Shown here piece by piece: positions 32,784-41,221 of a stretch of DNA of 64,000 nt. Below the pieces are notes generated by a model, which worked only from the letters and a program-made list of their open reading frames with translations, had not been told where the DNA came from and did not search any database. A program made the position numbers and the translations under genes. Origin of the DNA: BQWY01 sp046351095 (GTDB lineage: Bacteria > Nitrospirota > Nitrospiria > Nitrospirales > Nitrospiraceae); assembly GCA_046351095.1 (NCBI GenBank), contig JAXLZC010000001.1:62001-126000 (forward strand), in the 5' to 3' direction. The stretch's first letter is position 1, and every line of letters starts with the position of its first letter.

Positions 32784-33245
32784 ATGGCAGAGATGACGAC
32801 GGTCGACATCATGGCGGTGCTTCCGCACCGGTATCCGTTTCTGCTCGTAGATCGTATTACGGAGTGGGAAGCCAATACCCGCATCGTCGGGATCAAAAAC
32901 GTGACGGCGAACGAGCCGTTTTTCCCGGGGCATTTTCCGGGGCGCCCGATTATGCCGGGCGTGTTGATCCTCGAGGCAATGGCGCAGACGGGCGGCGTGC
33001 TCGCGTTTAAGTCGGCGCCTCCCGGCGGGCAACCGGTTGTATACCTCACCGGTGTCGACGGCGCGAAGTTCCGCAAGCCCGTGGTTCCGGGCGATCAATT
33101 ACGCTTCGAGATCACCGTGCTGAAGCGGCGGCCGCCGTTCTGGAAAATGCACGGGAAGGCGTTCGTCGGCGAGACGATGGTGTGCGAAGCGGAGATCACC
33201 GCGATGGTGACGGAAGAAGCTGCCGCCGCGTCGCCCGCCTCGTAA
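32784..33245 (+). CDS. fabZ: 3-hydroxyacyl-[acyl-carrier-protein] dehydratase FabZ
   Basis: FabZ removes water from 3-hydroxyacyl-ACP in fatty acid elongation and competes with LpxA for the same hydroxyacyl-ACP. The 153-residue hot-dog protein has PHRYPFLLVDRI, then the catalytic motif FFPGHFPGRPIMPGVLILEAMAQ with His and Glu, then LTGVDGAKFRKPVVPGDQL. AGGAG lies upstream of the ATG. Its place directly before lpxA is the classical lipid A arrangement. Confidence 0.96.
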   Translation: MAEMTTVDIMAVLPHRYPFLLVDRITEWEANTRIVGIKNVTANEPFFPGHFPGRPIMPGVLILEAMAQTGGVLAFKSAPPGGQPVVYLTGVDGAKFRKPVVPGDQLRFEITVLKRRPPFWKMHGKAFVGETMVCEAEITAMVTEEAAAASPAS

Positions 33246-33354
33246 GGGGGCGAATTTTTAAACGCACTCGCGCGCGGCCGAGGCGTCGCAGCCGAGTCCT
33301 TGCATTGAATAGGTTCTGGGCCCCGCGCGCGACGCGTGTCGGGAAGGAGCAGGC

Positions 33355-34161
33355 GTGAATATTCATCCAACGGCGATCGTGCATCCTAAGGCGCAGCTCG
33401 CGTCCGACGTCACGGTGGGCGCCTATTGCGTGATCGGCGAACATGTCACGATCGGGAAGGGCACCCGGTTGCTCTCGCATGTGGTGGTGGACGGCTGGAC
33501 AGAGATCGGCGAGCGGAACGAACTGCATCCCTTTGCGTCGATCGGCGGTGCGCCGCAGCATTTGGGCTACAAGGGCGAGCCGACGAAGGTCGTCATCGGC
33601 GACGACAATATTTTGCGCGAATACGTCACGGTGAATCGCGCCACGGTGTCAGGCGGCGGTGTGACGAGTTTGGGGAATCATAATTTCCTGATGTCGTACG
33701 TCCATCTGGCGCACGACTGTCGGCTGGGTAACCATTTGATCGTCGCCAACTCCGCCAACTTCGCAGGCCACATCACGGTCGGCGACCATGCCATCATCGG
33801 CGGGCTCACCGGCGTCCATCAGTTCGTGCGTATCGGCGGGTATTCGATGGTCGGCGGTTGCTGCGCGCTCAGCCAAGACGTGCCGCCGTTCACGCGTGCG
33901 GCAGGCGGGTATCGCGCGCGCCTGTACGGACTCAACAGCGTCGGGCTCAAGCGCCATCAATTTTCCGTCGAACGGATCGCCGCTCTGCGCAAGGCCTTCG
34001 ACCTAATTTTCCGCGAGGGCCATCGGATCGCCGAAGCCGCCAAGCTGGCGCGCGAGCGCTTCGTGGGCAACGCGGATGTGCAAACGATGGTCGACTTTTT
34101 GAGCGGGACGAAGCGCGGGATCTCGCGCGCGGCTTCGGCCGAGGACGAGGCGGATGAGTGA
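33355..34161 (+). CDS. lpxA: UDP-N-acetylglucosamine acyltransferase LpxA
   Basis: LpxA puts the first 3-hydroxyacyl chain on UDP-GlcNAc, starting lipid A synthesis. The 268-residue protein begins at GTG 33355 with GAAGGAG nearby (MNIHPTAIVHPKAQLASDVTVGAYCVIG). It shows left-handed beta-helix hexapeptide repeats through about residue 185, including the LMSYVHLAHDCRLGNHLIVANSAN catalytic His region. The C-terminal helical domain (GLNSVGLKRHQF) is LpxA-specific. Its stop overlaps the lpxI start by 8 bases. Confidence 0.96.
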   Translation: MNIHPTAIVHPKAQLASDVTVGAYCVIGEHVTIGKGTRLLSHVVVDGWTEIGERNELHPFASIGGAPQHLGYKGEPTKVVIGDDNILREYVTVNRATVSGGGVTSLGNHNFLMSYVHLAHDCRLGNHLIVANSANFAGHITVGDHAIIGGLTGVHQFVRIGGYSMVGGCCALSQDVPPFTRAAGGYRARLYGLNSVGLKRHQFSVERIAALRKAFDLIFREGHRIAEAAKLARERFVGNADVQTMVDFLSGTKRGISRAASAEDEADE

Positions 34162-35041
34162 ACGGGTGCTGCATCCGACTCCGTCGCCGGACGCACGGTC
34201 CGTACCGTCGTCCGCCGGGCTGCTCGGCTTGATCGCGGGTAACGGACGTTTCCCGATCATCTTCGCGGAGAACGCGCGTCGACTCGGCTATCGTGTGTGC
34301 GCCGTCGCGCACGTCGGCGAAACGGATCCCGCCTTGGCCGATTCCGTCGATACGATCCATTGGGTAAAAATCGGGCAGCTCGGCAAACTCGTCGATGCGT
34401 TCAAACGCGACGGCGTCACTGAAGCCGTCATGTTGGGCGGCATCAAGAAGACCCATGTCTTCACGACCGTCCGCCCCGACTTGCGCACGTTGGCGATGGC
34501 GGCGCGGTTGGCCATTTGGCGCGACGACGACATCCTGCGCGAATTCGCCGCGGAGTTGGAACGAGAAGGGATCGTCATTCGCGAATCGACCTTCGGCCTC
34601 GAAGGCGTCCTCGTGCCGGAAGGTGTCCTGTCGCGACGCGCGCCGACGGACAAGGAATGGGAAGACATTCGCTACGGCTGGGAGGTCGCGCGCGAGATCG
34701 GCCGCCTCGACATCGGGCAATGTGTGGTCGTGAAAGATCGTGTGGTCGTCGCCGTGGAAGCGGTTGAAGGAACGGACGGGGCGATCAAACGCGGCGGAGA
34801 ACTCGCGAAGAGCGGAGCCGTCGTGGTCAAGCGCTGCAAGCCACAGCAGGATCTGCGCTTCGACTTGCCGGCGATCGGACCGAGGACGATCGATATGATG
34901 GAAGCGGTCAAAGCCAAGGTGTTGGTCGCGGACGCGGGGCGGAGCGTCATGTTGGATCGAGACGAATTGTTGGCGCGGGCGAACAAAGCAAAAATTGCGG
35001 TCGTCGGGATGGCGAGCGAGACGACGAGCAATTCGACATAG
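34154..35041 (+). CDS. lpxI: UDP-2,3-diacylglucosamine pyrophosphatase LpxI
   Basis: LpxI hydrolyses UDP-2,3-diacylglucosamine to lipid X and UMP; it replaces the unrelated LpxH of enterobacteria. The 295-residue protein has the family N-terminus (LLGLIAGNGRFPIIFAENARRLGY), the central VGQ-like region (WVKIGQLGKLVDAFKRDGVTEAVMLGGI), and the catalytic-domain stretches AVEAVEGTDGAIKRGGELAKSGAVVVK and DLPAIGPRTIDMMEA. The order lpxA-lpxI-oxidoreductase-lpxB supports the assignment. About 20 N-terminal residues are not conserved. Confidence 0.93.
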   Translation: MSERVLHPTPSPDARSVPSSAGLLGLIAGNGRFPIIFAENARRLGYRVCAVAHVGETDPALADSVDTIHWVKIGQLGKLVDAFKRDGVTEAVMLGGIKKTHVFTTVRPDLRTLAMAARLAIWRDDDILREFAAELEREGIVIRESTFGLEGVLVPEGVLSRRAPTDKEWEDIRYGWEVAREIGRLDIGQCVVVKDRVVVAVEAVEGTDGAIKRGGELAKSGAVVVKRCKPQQDLRFDLPAIGPRTIDMMEAVKAKVLVADAGRSVMLDRDELLARANKAKIAVVGMASETTSNST

Positions 35042-35046
35042 GATCG

Positions 35047-36036
35047 ATGGCGATGGGACCGCTGCAGGTGGGTGTGCTCGGAGTCGGGCATTTGGGCCAG
35101 CACCATGCACGTCTCTACGCCAGCCTGCCCGAGACGCGACTGGCCGGCATCTACGATACGGACCCGGTGCGCGCGGCGTCGATTGCGGAGCGGCACGGCT
35201 GTCCGGTGTTCGACGATCCGGGGCGGCTGATCGCGGCGTCGCAGGCCGTGAGTGTGGCCGTTCCGACGACCGCGCACTACGATCTCGCGAAACGCTGTTT
35301 GGACGCCGGCCGACATGTGCTGGTCGAAAAACCCATCGCAGTAACGGTGGCCGAGGCGCAAGAATTGGTTGCCGTGGCGCACGCCAAAGGCTGCGTGTTG
35401 CAGGTCGGGCACAGCGAACGCTTTAATCCGATCATGTTAGCGGTGCGCGGCGAACTCGGACGCCCCGCATTCATCGAAGCGCAGCGGTTGGCGCCGTTCA
35501 ATGTGCGCGGCACGGATGTCGACGTTATTTTGGATTTGATGATCCACGATTTGGACCTGGTCCTGTCGATGGCGCGGAGTCCCGTTCAGAGCGTGCAGGC
35601 GGAAGGCGCGTCGGTGTTGTCCTCGCGGATCGACTTGGCCCATGCTCGCCTGCAGTTTGCCGACGGCTCCGTGGCGTTGCTGACCGCCAGCCGTGTGTCG
35701 GCCACGCGCTTGCGACGGCTGCGTGTGTATCAAGAAAGCGGCTCGGTCGCCGTCGATCTGCATGCACGGCACGCCACGGTCACCAAACGTGTGCCGGGAT
35801 CCGAACGGCCAAGTTTGGAGATGCGGACGATCGCAGGGTCCGATGAAGAGCCGTTGAAGTTGCAATTGCAGTCGTTCGCCGACGCCATCGTCGCAGGCCG
35901 CCAGGCGGTGGTCAGCGGCGAAGCCGGCACCGCCGCATTGGCCTTGGCGCATCGGATTCGCGACGCCATCGGTGTCTACTGGGACGGGCTCGAAGCGAAC
36001 GGGTTTTTGCATGGGCAGCCGCGCCCATCGCTGTAA
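35047..36036 (+). CDS. Gfo/Idh/MocA family oxidoreductase in the lpx cluster (GnnA-like candidate)
   Basis: This is a 329-residue NAD(P)-dependent sugar oxidoreductase. The Rossmann motif is GVLGVGHLGQHHARLYASL; EKPIAVTVAEAQEL and the GHSERFNP segment follow, then IHDLDLVLSM with the catalytic His-Asp area. It lies between lpxI (5 bases apart) and lpxB, and similar oxidoreductases sit here in several phyla. In Acidithiobacillus and Leptospira the lpx-linked member GnnA oxidises UDP-GlcNAc at C3 so that GnnB can aminate it, giving lipid A with amide-linked chains. No GnnB-type aminotransferase is next to it here, so the GnnA role is only a candidate. Confidence 0.85.
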   Translation: MAMGPLQVGVLGVGHLGQHHARLYASLPETRLAGIYDTDPVRAASIAERHGCPVFDDPGRLIAASQAVSVAVPTTAHYDLAKRCLDAGRHVLVEKPIAVTVAEAQELVAVAHAKGCVLQVGHSERFNPIMLAVRGELGRPAFIEAQRLAPFNVRGTDVDVILDLMIHDLDLVLSMARSPVQSVQAEGASVLSSRIDLAHARLQFADGSVALLTASRVSATRLRRLRVYQESGSVAVDLHARHATVTKRVPGSERPSLEMRTIAGSDEEPLKLQLQSFADAIVAGRQAVVSGEAGTAALALAHRIRDAIGVYWDGLEANGFLHGQPRPSL

Positions 36037-36044
36037 GTCGAGTG

Positions 36045-36081
36045 CGGTCGTACGACCGGACGTGGTGGTGCTGCCGTCCGG
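36045..36081 (+). promoter_or_regulatory. Tandem palindromes upstream of lpxB
   Basis: A perfect 14-base palindrome (CGGTCGTACGACCG, 36045-36058) overlaps by three bases a 7-bp hairpin (CCGGACG 36056-36062, CGTCCGG 36075-36081). They lie in the only gap of over 100 bases within the lpx run. There is no T-run, so an operator or RNA-stability element is more likely than a terminator. Confidence 0.4.
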
Positions 36082-36141
36082 GCGTCGCTTATCCCTGCGC
36101 TCGACCGTCCCATACTTTTCTCACACACGGAGTTCCTGCGC

Positions 36142-37272
36142 GTGCCTCGTGTGCTGATCGTCACGGGTGAAGCATCGGGCGATCTGCATGGCGCCAACCT
36201 TGCGCGTGCGCTGACGGTTGCGAAGCCGGATATCGACCTGATCGGTGTCGGTGGGCCGCACATGGCGGCGGCCGGTGTGCCGCTGTTGCAGGGCCTCAAG
36301 CGCCTGGACCACATGGGCTTGGCCGGCCTCTCCGTCTTGAAAACCGGCTATGACAATTACAAGCTCATTGCCGACTACGTGCAGCGCGAGCCGGTGGACG
36401 CCGTCGTGCTGGTCGACAATTCTGGGATGAATCTCCGGTTGGCCCGTGTGGCGAAGGGAGCCGGACGGCGGGTGATCTATTACGTCGCGCCGCAGATTTG
36501 GGCCTCGCGTCCGTACCGGATGCGCACGATTCGGCAGGCTGTCGATCTCGTCTTGGCGATCTTTCCGTTCGAGCCGGCCTTGTATGCCGCTGCCGGTGTG
36601 GCCTGTACGTTCGTGGGGCATCCCCTGTTGGATCAAGTCGGGACGGACTATCCGGTGGCCGACTTGCGCAGGCAGTTCGGTCTGCGTGCCGACGGCCCTG
36701 TGATCGGCCTGCTGCCCGGCAGCCGTTTGCGCGAAGTGGATATGTTGTTGCCGCCTATGCTGGAGGCGGCGGCGCGGCTGCGCGATGAGTTCCCGGCGAG
36801 TCAGTATGTGTTGGCGCAGGCCTCGTCGATCGCGCGCGATGTACTGGATAGGTATCTCGCGGGAACCGGTCTGCCGGTGACGGTCATAGAAGGGCAGCCG
36901 AGCGAGGTCATGGCCGTGGCCGATGTGTTGATGGTGGCGTCGGGGACGGCGACCTTGCAGGCCGCGATCGTCGGAACGCCGATGGTGCTGACCTATAAAA
37001 CGACCTGGTTGACCTATCAGGTGGCCCGTCGCGTGATCACGCTCAAATGGATCGGGCTCGTGAATATTTTGGCGAACCGTGAAGTCGTCCCGGAGTTGAT
37101 TCAATACGACGCAACCGGTGCGCGACTGCACGGATCGGTGGGCCACTTGTTGCGCGACACGGGCGCATACGAGAAGATGAAGCAGGCTTTGCGCGAGGTG
37201 CGCGTGTCGCTCGGTGCGCCCGGTGCGTCGGCGCGCGCGGCGCAGGCTGTGTTGGATTGTTGCACGACATGA
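36142..37272 (+). CDS. lpxB: Lipid-A-disaccharide synthase LpxB
   Basis: LpxB joins lipid X and UDP-2,3-diacylglucosamine into the lipid A disaccharide (GT19). The 376-residue protein starts at GTG 36142 (MPRVLIVTGEASGDLHGANLARAL). It has the VDNSGMNLRLARVAKGAGRRVIYYVAPQIWASRPYR stretch, VGHPLLDQ, LLPGSRLREVDMLLPPMLEAA, and the nucleotide-site VASGTATLQAAIVGTPMVLTYK. The length is normal. Its stop overlaps the msbA start by 4 bases. Confidence 0.96.
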   Translation: MPRVLIVTGEASGDLHGANLARALTVAKPDIDLIGVGGPHMAAAGVPLLQGLKRLDHMGLAGLSVLKTGYDNYKLIADYVQREPVDAVVLVDNSGMNLRLARVAKGAGRRVIYYVAPQIWASRPYRMRTIRQAVDLVLAIFPFEPALYAAAGVACTFVGHPLLDQVGTDYPVADLRRQFGLRADGPVIGLLPGSRLREVDMLLPPMLEAAARLRDEFPASQYVLAQASSIARDVLDRYLAGTGLPVTVIEGQPSEVMAVADVLMVASGTATLQAAIVGTPMVLTYKTTWLTYQVARRVITLKWIGLVNILANREVVPELIQYDATGARLHGSVGHLLRDTGAYEKMKQALREVRVSLGAPGASARAAQAVLDCCTT

Positions 37273-39014
37273 ACCTCTACGCTCGGCTACTGGTTTACTT
37301 GCATCCCTACCGGATGCGCCTGATTGCCGCCATCGTCTGCTCCGCGGCGGTGGCCGGACTATCCGGTGTGTACGCATGGCTGGTTCGGCCGGTATTGGAC
37401 GGTCTCTTCATCAGCAAGGACGAGACGCTGTTGCTGGTATTGCCGCTTGCCATTTTGGCGGTGGCGGTGTTGAAGGGGCTCTTCAGCTACGGCCAAAGTT
37501 ACCTCATGAATTATGTCGGGTATCGTGTGGTGACGGACGTCCGGCAACAGTTGTTCGAAAAGATCGTTCGTTTGCCGGTGAATTACCACGATGCCAACAA
37601 CACCGGGCAAACCGTTGCACGTGTCATCAACGACGTCAATTTGATGAACAACGCCGTGTCCGGCGTACTGAAAGATCTGGTGCAGCAGGGCCTGACATTT
37701 TTGGTGATGATCGGCGTGGTGTTCTATCAAAACTGGCGGTTGGCAACGGTGTCGTTGTGTGTGCTGCCGTTGGCCGGCTACACCATGTCGACGATGGGGC
37801 GTCGGTTGCGGCGGATCGCTAATCGTGGGCTCGAACAATTCGGTGATATGACGACCGCCTTGCACGAAATCCTCGGCGGGATTCGTATCGTGAAAGCCTT
37901 CAATCGGGAGCAACTCGAGGCCGAGCGATTTGCGGAGGGGAATCGGGCCGTCTGGCGCAGTTGGATGAAATCCATTCAGGTGAGTTCGATCGGCAGTGCG
38001 CATATGGAAGTGATCGGCGTGCTCGGTATCGCGGGAATCATCTGGTACGGCGGATATCTCGTGATCCACGATCAAATGACGCCCGGTGCATTTTTCTCCT
38101 TTCTCACCGCAATGTTTTTGGCCTACACCCCGATTCGGAAGCTCTCCGGTGCGAACAATCTTATCCAGCAGGCGCTAGCCGGCGCACAGCGGGTATTTTC
38201 GGTGCTGGATCTGCAGGATGAGCAGCAGGCCAATCAGGGGACGCTGGTCATGCCGCGGATCGCACAGGCCATCGAGTTTCGAAACGTGACTGTCACGTAT
38301 CCGGGCCACACACTGTCGGCGCTTGAGGACATCAATCTGACGGTCCGAGTGGGCGAGATTATTGCGTTAGTCGGCAGCAGCGGAAGCGGCAAGTCGACGC
38401 TGGTGAGTTTGGTCACGCGGTTTTACGATCCGACTGCCGGCGATGTCCTTATCGACGGGCGCTCTTTGCGGGAATTTCGGTTGTCCTCGTTGCGCGAGCA
38501 CATCGGGATCGTGTCGCAGGAGGTCGTCTTGTTCGACGACACGGTGGCACGGAATATCGCCTACGGTCGCGAGGGCGCGAGCGACGCCGAAATCGTCGAG
38601 GCGGCGAAGGCGGCCTATGCACACGAGTTTATCGCGCGGCTGCCGGATGGGTACCAGGCGCGAATCGGCGAGAAGGGCGTGAAACTCTCCGGCGGCGAAC
38701 GGCAACGGTTAGCGATTGCGCGGGCGATCTTGCGCGATCCGCCCATTTTGATTTTGGATGAGGCGACGTCGGCCTTGGATACGGAGTCGGAGCGGGTCGT
38801 GCAGCTGGCTCTGGCCAATGTCATGAAACACCGCACCACGTTAGTCATCGCGCATCGGTTGTCCACGATTCAAAGCGCCGATCGGATCGTCGTTCTCAGT
38901 CGCGGCCGTATCGTCGAGCAGGGGACACACACCCAATTGCTGCAGCGCGAGGGAACCTATCGACGGTTGCACAGCATGCAGTTCCACGAGCCGGTGTCGG
39001 AACCGGCGTCGTAA
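37269..39014 (+). CDS. msbA: Lipid A export ABC transporter MsbA
   Basis: MsbA flips lipid A-core from the inner to the outer leaflet of the inner membrane. ATG 37269 (ATGA overlap with lpxB) gives a 581-residue half-transporter. Six transmembrane helices span about 15-300, followed by a nucleotide-binding domain. Walker A is GSSGSGKST (369-377), the Q-loop is IVSQEVVLFDDTV, the signature is LSGGERQR, Walker B is ILILDEATSALD, and the H-loop is VIAHRLST. The context among lpxB, waaA and lpxK makes MsbA far likelier than a drug exporter. Confidence 0.94.
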   Translation: MNLYARLLVYLHPYRMRLIAAIVCSAAVAGLSGVYAWLVRPVLDGLFISKDETLLLVLPLAILAVAVLKGLFSYGQSYLMNYVGYRVVTDVRQQLFEKIVRLPVNYHDANNTGQTVARVINDVNLMNNAVSGVLKDLVQQGLTFLVMIGVVFYQNWRLATVSLCVLPLAGYTMSTMGRRLRRIANRGLEQFGDMTTALHEILGGIRIVKAFNREQLEAERFAEGNRAVWRSWMKSIQVSSIGSAHMEVIGVLGIAGIIWYGGYLVIHDQMTPGAFFSFLTAMFLAYTPIRKLSGANNLIQQALAGAQRVFSVLDLQDEQQANQGTLVMPRIAQAIEFRNVTVTYPGHTLSALEDINLTVRVGEIIALVGSSGSGKSTLVSLVTRFYDPTAGDVLIDGRSLREFRLSSLREHIGIVSQEVVLFDDTVARNIAYGREGASDAEIVEAAKAAYAHEFIARLPDGYQARIGEKGVKLSGGERQRLAIARAILRDPPILILDEATSALDTESERVVQLALANVMKHRTTLVIAHRLSTIQSADRIVVLSRGRIVEQGTHTQLLQREGTYRRLHSMQFHEPVSEPAS

Positions 39015-39028
39015 CGGAGTCATCGCAC

Positions 39029-39678
39029 GTGTCCTTGGTAAATTGGTTGAAATTGTCCGTGGCGCCTCCCGTCGGCGCGGCCGTGCTCCGAGGCTTGGCG
39101 GCATCCATTCGTATGGAGCGTCGCGGTGCGGAGGTGATGGATACGTATTACGCGCGCGGCACGTCGATGATTTTTGCCTTCTGGCACAGTCGGCAATTGA
39201 TGATGCCGTTTGCCTACCGCGGGCGGCAGATCCATGTGTTGATCAGCCAACATCGAGACGGGGAAATCATCGCGCGGCTCATCAGCAGGTTCGACTTTCG
39301 GGCGGTGCGCGGGTCCAGCACGAGAGGCGGCGCGCGCGCGCTACGCGAGTTGATTCGTGTCGGACGCGAGGGGAAAGATTTGTGCGTGACGCCGGACGGT
39401 CCGAAAGGACCGGCGCAGGTCGCGCAGGCGGGCGCCATCGAATTGGCGAAGGCCACGGGGTTACCCATCGTACCGGTGACCTTTTCCTGCTCAAAAAAAA
39501 ACTCTTCGCGAGCTGGGATCGCTTCCTCTTCCCGCTACCGTTTTCGCGCGGTCTCTTTCTCTGGGGGCGCCCGATCGAAGTGCCGCGTGATGCCGACACC
39601 GTCGCCGTCGAGCGGTATCGGCGCGAGTTGGAAGCGGAGCTCAATCGTATTACCGCCGAGGCCGACGCCGCGGTGTGA
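39029..39678 (+). CDS. DUF374 lysophospholipid acyltransferase-like protein, frame interrupted at an A9 run
   Basis: The N-terminal part (39029 to about 39500) carries FAFWHSRQLMMPFAYRGR, LISQHRDGEIIARLISRFDFRAVRGSSTRGGARAL, VTPDGPKGPAQVAQAGAIELAKATGLPIVPVTF, the DUF374 core. At nine A residues (39493-39501, after residue 155) this frame becomes nonsense and runs on to 39724. The frame one base back continues the family perfectly (KKLFASWDRFLFPLPFSRGLFLWGRPIEV) and stops at 39678, giving about 217 residues in all. The zero-frame sequence is A AAA AAA, a classical -1 slippery heptamer. Either one A is missing (assembly error or mutation) or slippage makes the full product. Its lpx/msbA context suggests a role in lipid A or phospholipid acylation. 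Confidence 0.82.
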
Positions 39679-39760
39679 CGCGGCGAGCGCTCTGCGCACG
39701 AGTCGTCTGAGCCTGGCCGCGTAACGGACTAGTCGTCGTTGGTGCGTGCGTCGCCTGCCT

Positions 39761-41221
39761 ATGATCCTCTGGTTCTATAATCTGGCGCTCTGGCTCGGCT
39801 TTCCCGTGATCTTGGCGATCCTGCTGAGTAAGGCGCGATGCCGCCCAGGATTACCCGCTCGCCTTGGATTGGTGCTGCCGGAACCCCCGACGCCGGATGC
39901 AGAGAACCCGCGCACAACGTCGAATGCCATCGGCACGGCTCCTACGATCTGGATCCATGCCGTCTCGCTTGGAGAAGTCGTCGCAGTTGTGCCGCTCGTC
40001 AAGGCGTTGCACCGCGCCGATCCGCGTCGCCGTCTTGTCGTCTCGACCGTCACCGAAACGGGGCGCGAGGCGGTGCTCACACGGTTGGCCGGCGTTGCGA
40101 GCCACTGCTACGCGCCGTTGGACTATGCGGGCATCGTGCGGCGGCTCATTCGCCATATCCGCCCGTCGATCTATGTCTGTGTCGAAACGGAATTGTGGCC
40201 CAATCTTCTGCGCGTGATGGAAGAAGAAGCGGTGCCCACGGTGTTGGTGAACGGGCGGATCTCCAGCCGCAGTTTTGCGCGGCAGCAATGGCCGGTGGTG
40301 CGGACCGTGTACCGGCAATTGCTCCGGCGACTCACGCTCTGTTTGATGCAAACGCCGCGCGACGCCGATCGTGCCGTGGCGCTGGGCGCGGAACCCACAC
40401 ATGTCCGTTGTGTGGGCAACATCAAATTCGATCAACCGACGGCTGTGCTTCCGGACCAGCAGATGGCGCCGATTCGACAATGGATCGAAGCGCTCCCTGG
40501 CTCGCCGGTGTTGTTGGCGGGGAGTACACATGTCGGCGAAGAAGAGATGCTGATCGACGCCGTGCGAACCTTACGTGCGACCTATCCGAAGCTGCGTGTG
40601 ATTGTGGCACCACGCCATATCGAACGGACGGACGATGTGATCGCGCGCTGCGCCGCGCAGGGGATCGTCGCGCAACGACGCAGTCGTCTTCGTGTTGCGC
40701 CGGACACGACATCAGAAAAGGCCGACCAGTCCGCCTCGTGGTTACTGCTGTTGGATACACGCGGCGAATTGGGCGCCGCCTATCGGTATGCGGACATCGC
40801 GTTCGTCGGCGGCACGCTCGTGCCGATCGGCGGACACAATGTGTTGGAGCCGGCAGTCTGGGGACGTCCCGTATTGTTCGGGCCCTACACGGACCATTGC
40901 GAAGAGAGTGCGCGTGCGTTGGAGCAATCGGGCGGCGGCGTCCGGGTCGCCGACGCGGCGGCGTTGGTTGCGCAGGTCGACCAGTGGTTGAGACAGCAGG
41001 AGGCCAGGACGTCAGCGGGCCTGCAGGCGAAAGCGACGATCGATGCGAATCGCGGCGCGCTCGATGCCTGTCTCAAAGCGATCGAGCAGATACTTCGCGA
41101 AAAGCCGGGACATACCCAGCCTGCAGCTGTGTGTGCAGATGAACAGCAAGATACCGTGAGGCGCGCGACACGTTCGGATCGCGAGGCGGCGACATCTGTG
41201 TCACAGGGGCAACACCCATGA
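39761..41221 (+). CDS. waaA: 3-deoxy-D-manno-octulosonic acid transferase WaaA
   Basis: WaaA adds Kdo to lipid A precursor (GT30). The protein has an N-terminal membrane anchor (ILWFYNLALWLGFPVILAILL), IWIHAVSLGEVVAVVPLVKAL, VETELWPNLLRVMEEEAVPTVLVNGRISSRS, CVGNIKFDQP, LLAGSTHVGEEEMLIDA and FVGGTLVPIGGHNVLEPAVWGRPVLFGP, the complete WaaA motif set. It has about 486 residues, long by some 50 because of a non-conserved C-terminal tail rich in Gln, Ala and Arg and an insertion near 310-330. GTG 39746 is an alternative start; neither has a good ribosome-binding site. It overlaps lpxK by 4 bases. Confidence 0.94.
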   Translation: MILWFYNLALWLGFPVILAILLSKARCRPGLPARLGLVLPEPPTPDAENPRTTSNAIGTAPTIWIHAVSLGEVVAVVPLVKALHRADPRRRLVVSTVTETGREAVLTRLAGVASHCYAPLDYAGIVRRLIRHIRPSIYVCVETELWPNLLRVMEEEAVPTVLVNGRISSRSFARQQWPVVRTVYRQLLRRLTLCLMQTPRDADRAVALGAEPTHVRCVGNIKFDQPTAVLPDQQMAPIRQWIEALPGSPVLLAGSTHVGEEEMLIDAVRTLRATYPKLRVIVAPRHIERTDDVIARCAAQGIVAQRRSRLRVAPDTTSEKADQSASWLLLLDTRGELGAAYRYADIAFVGGTLVPIGGHNVLEPAVWGRPVLFGPYTDHCEESARALEQSGGGVRVADAAALVAQVDQWLRQQEARTSAGLQAKATIDANRGALDACLKAIEQILREKPGHTQPAAVCADEQQDTVRRATRSDREAATSVSQGQHP

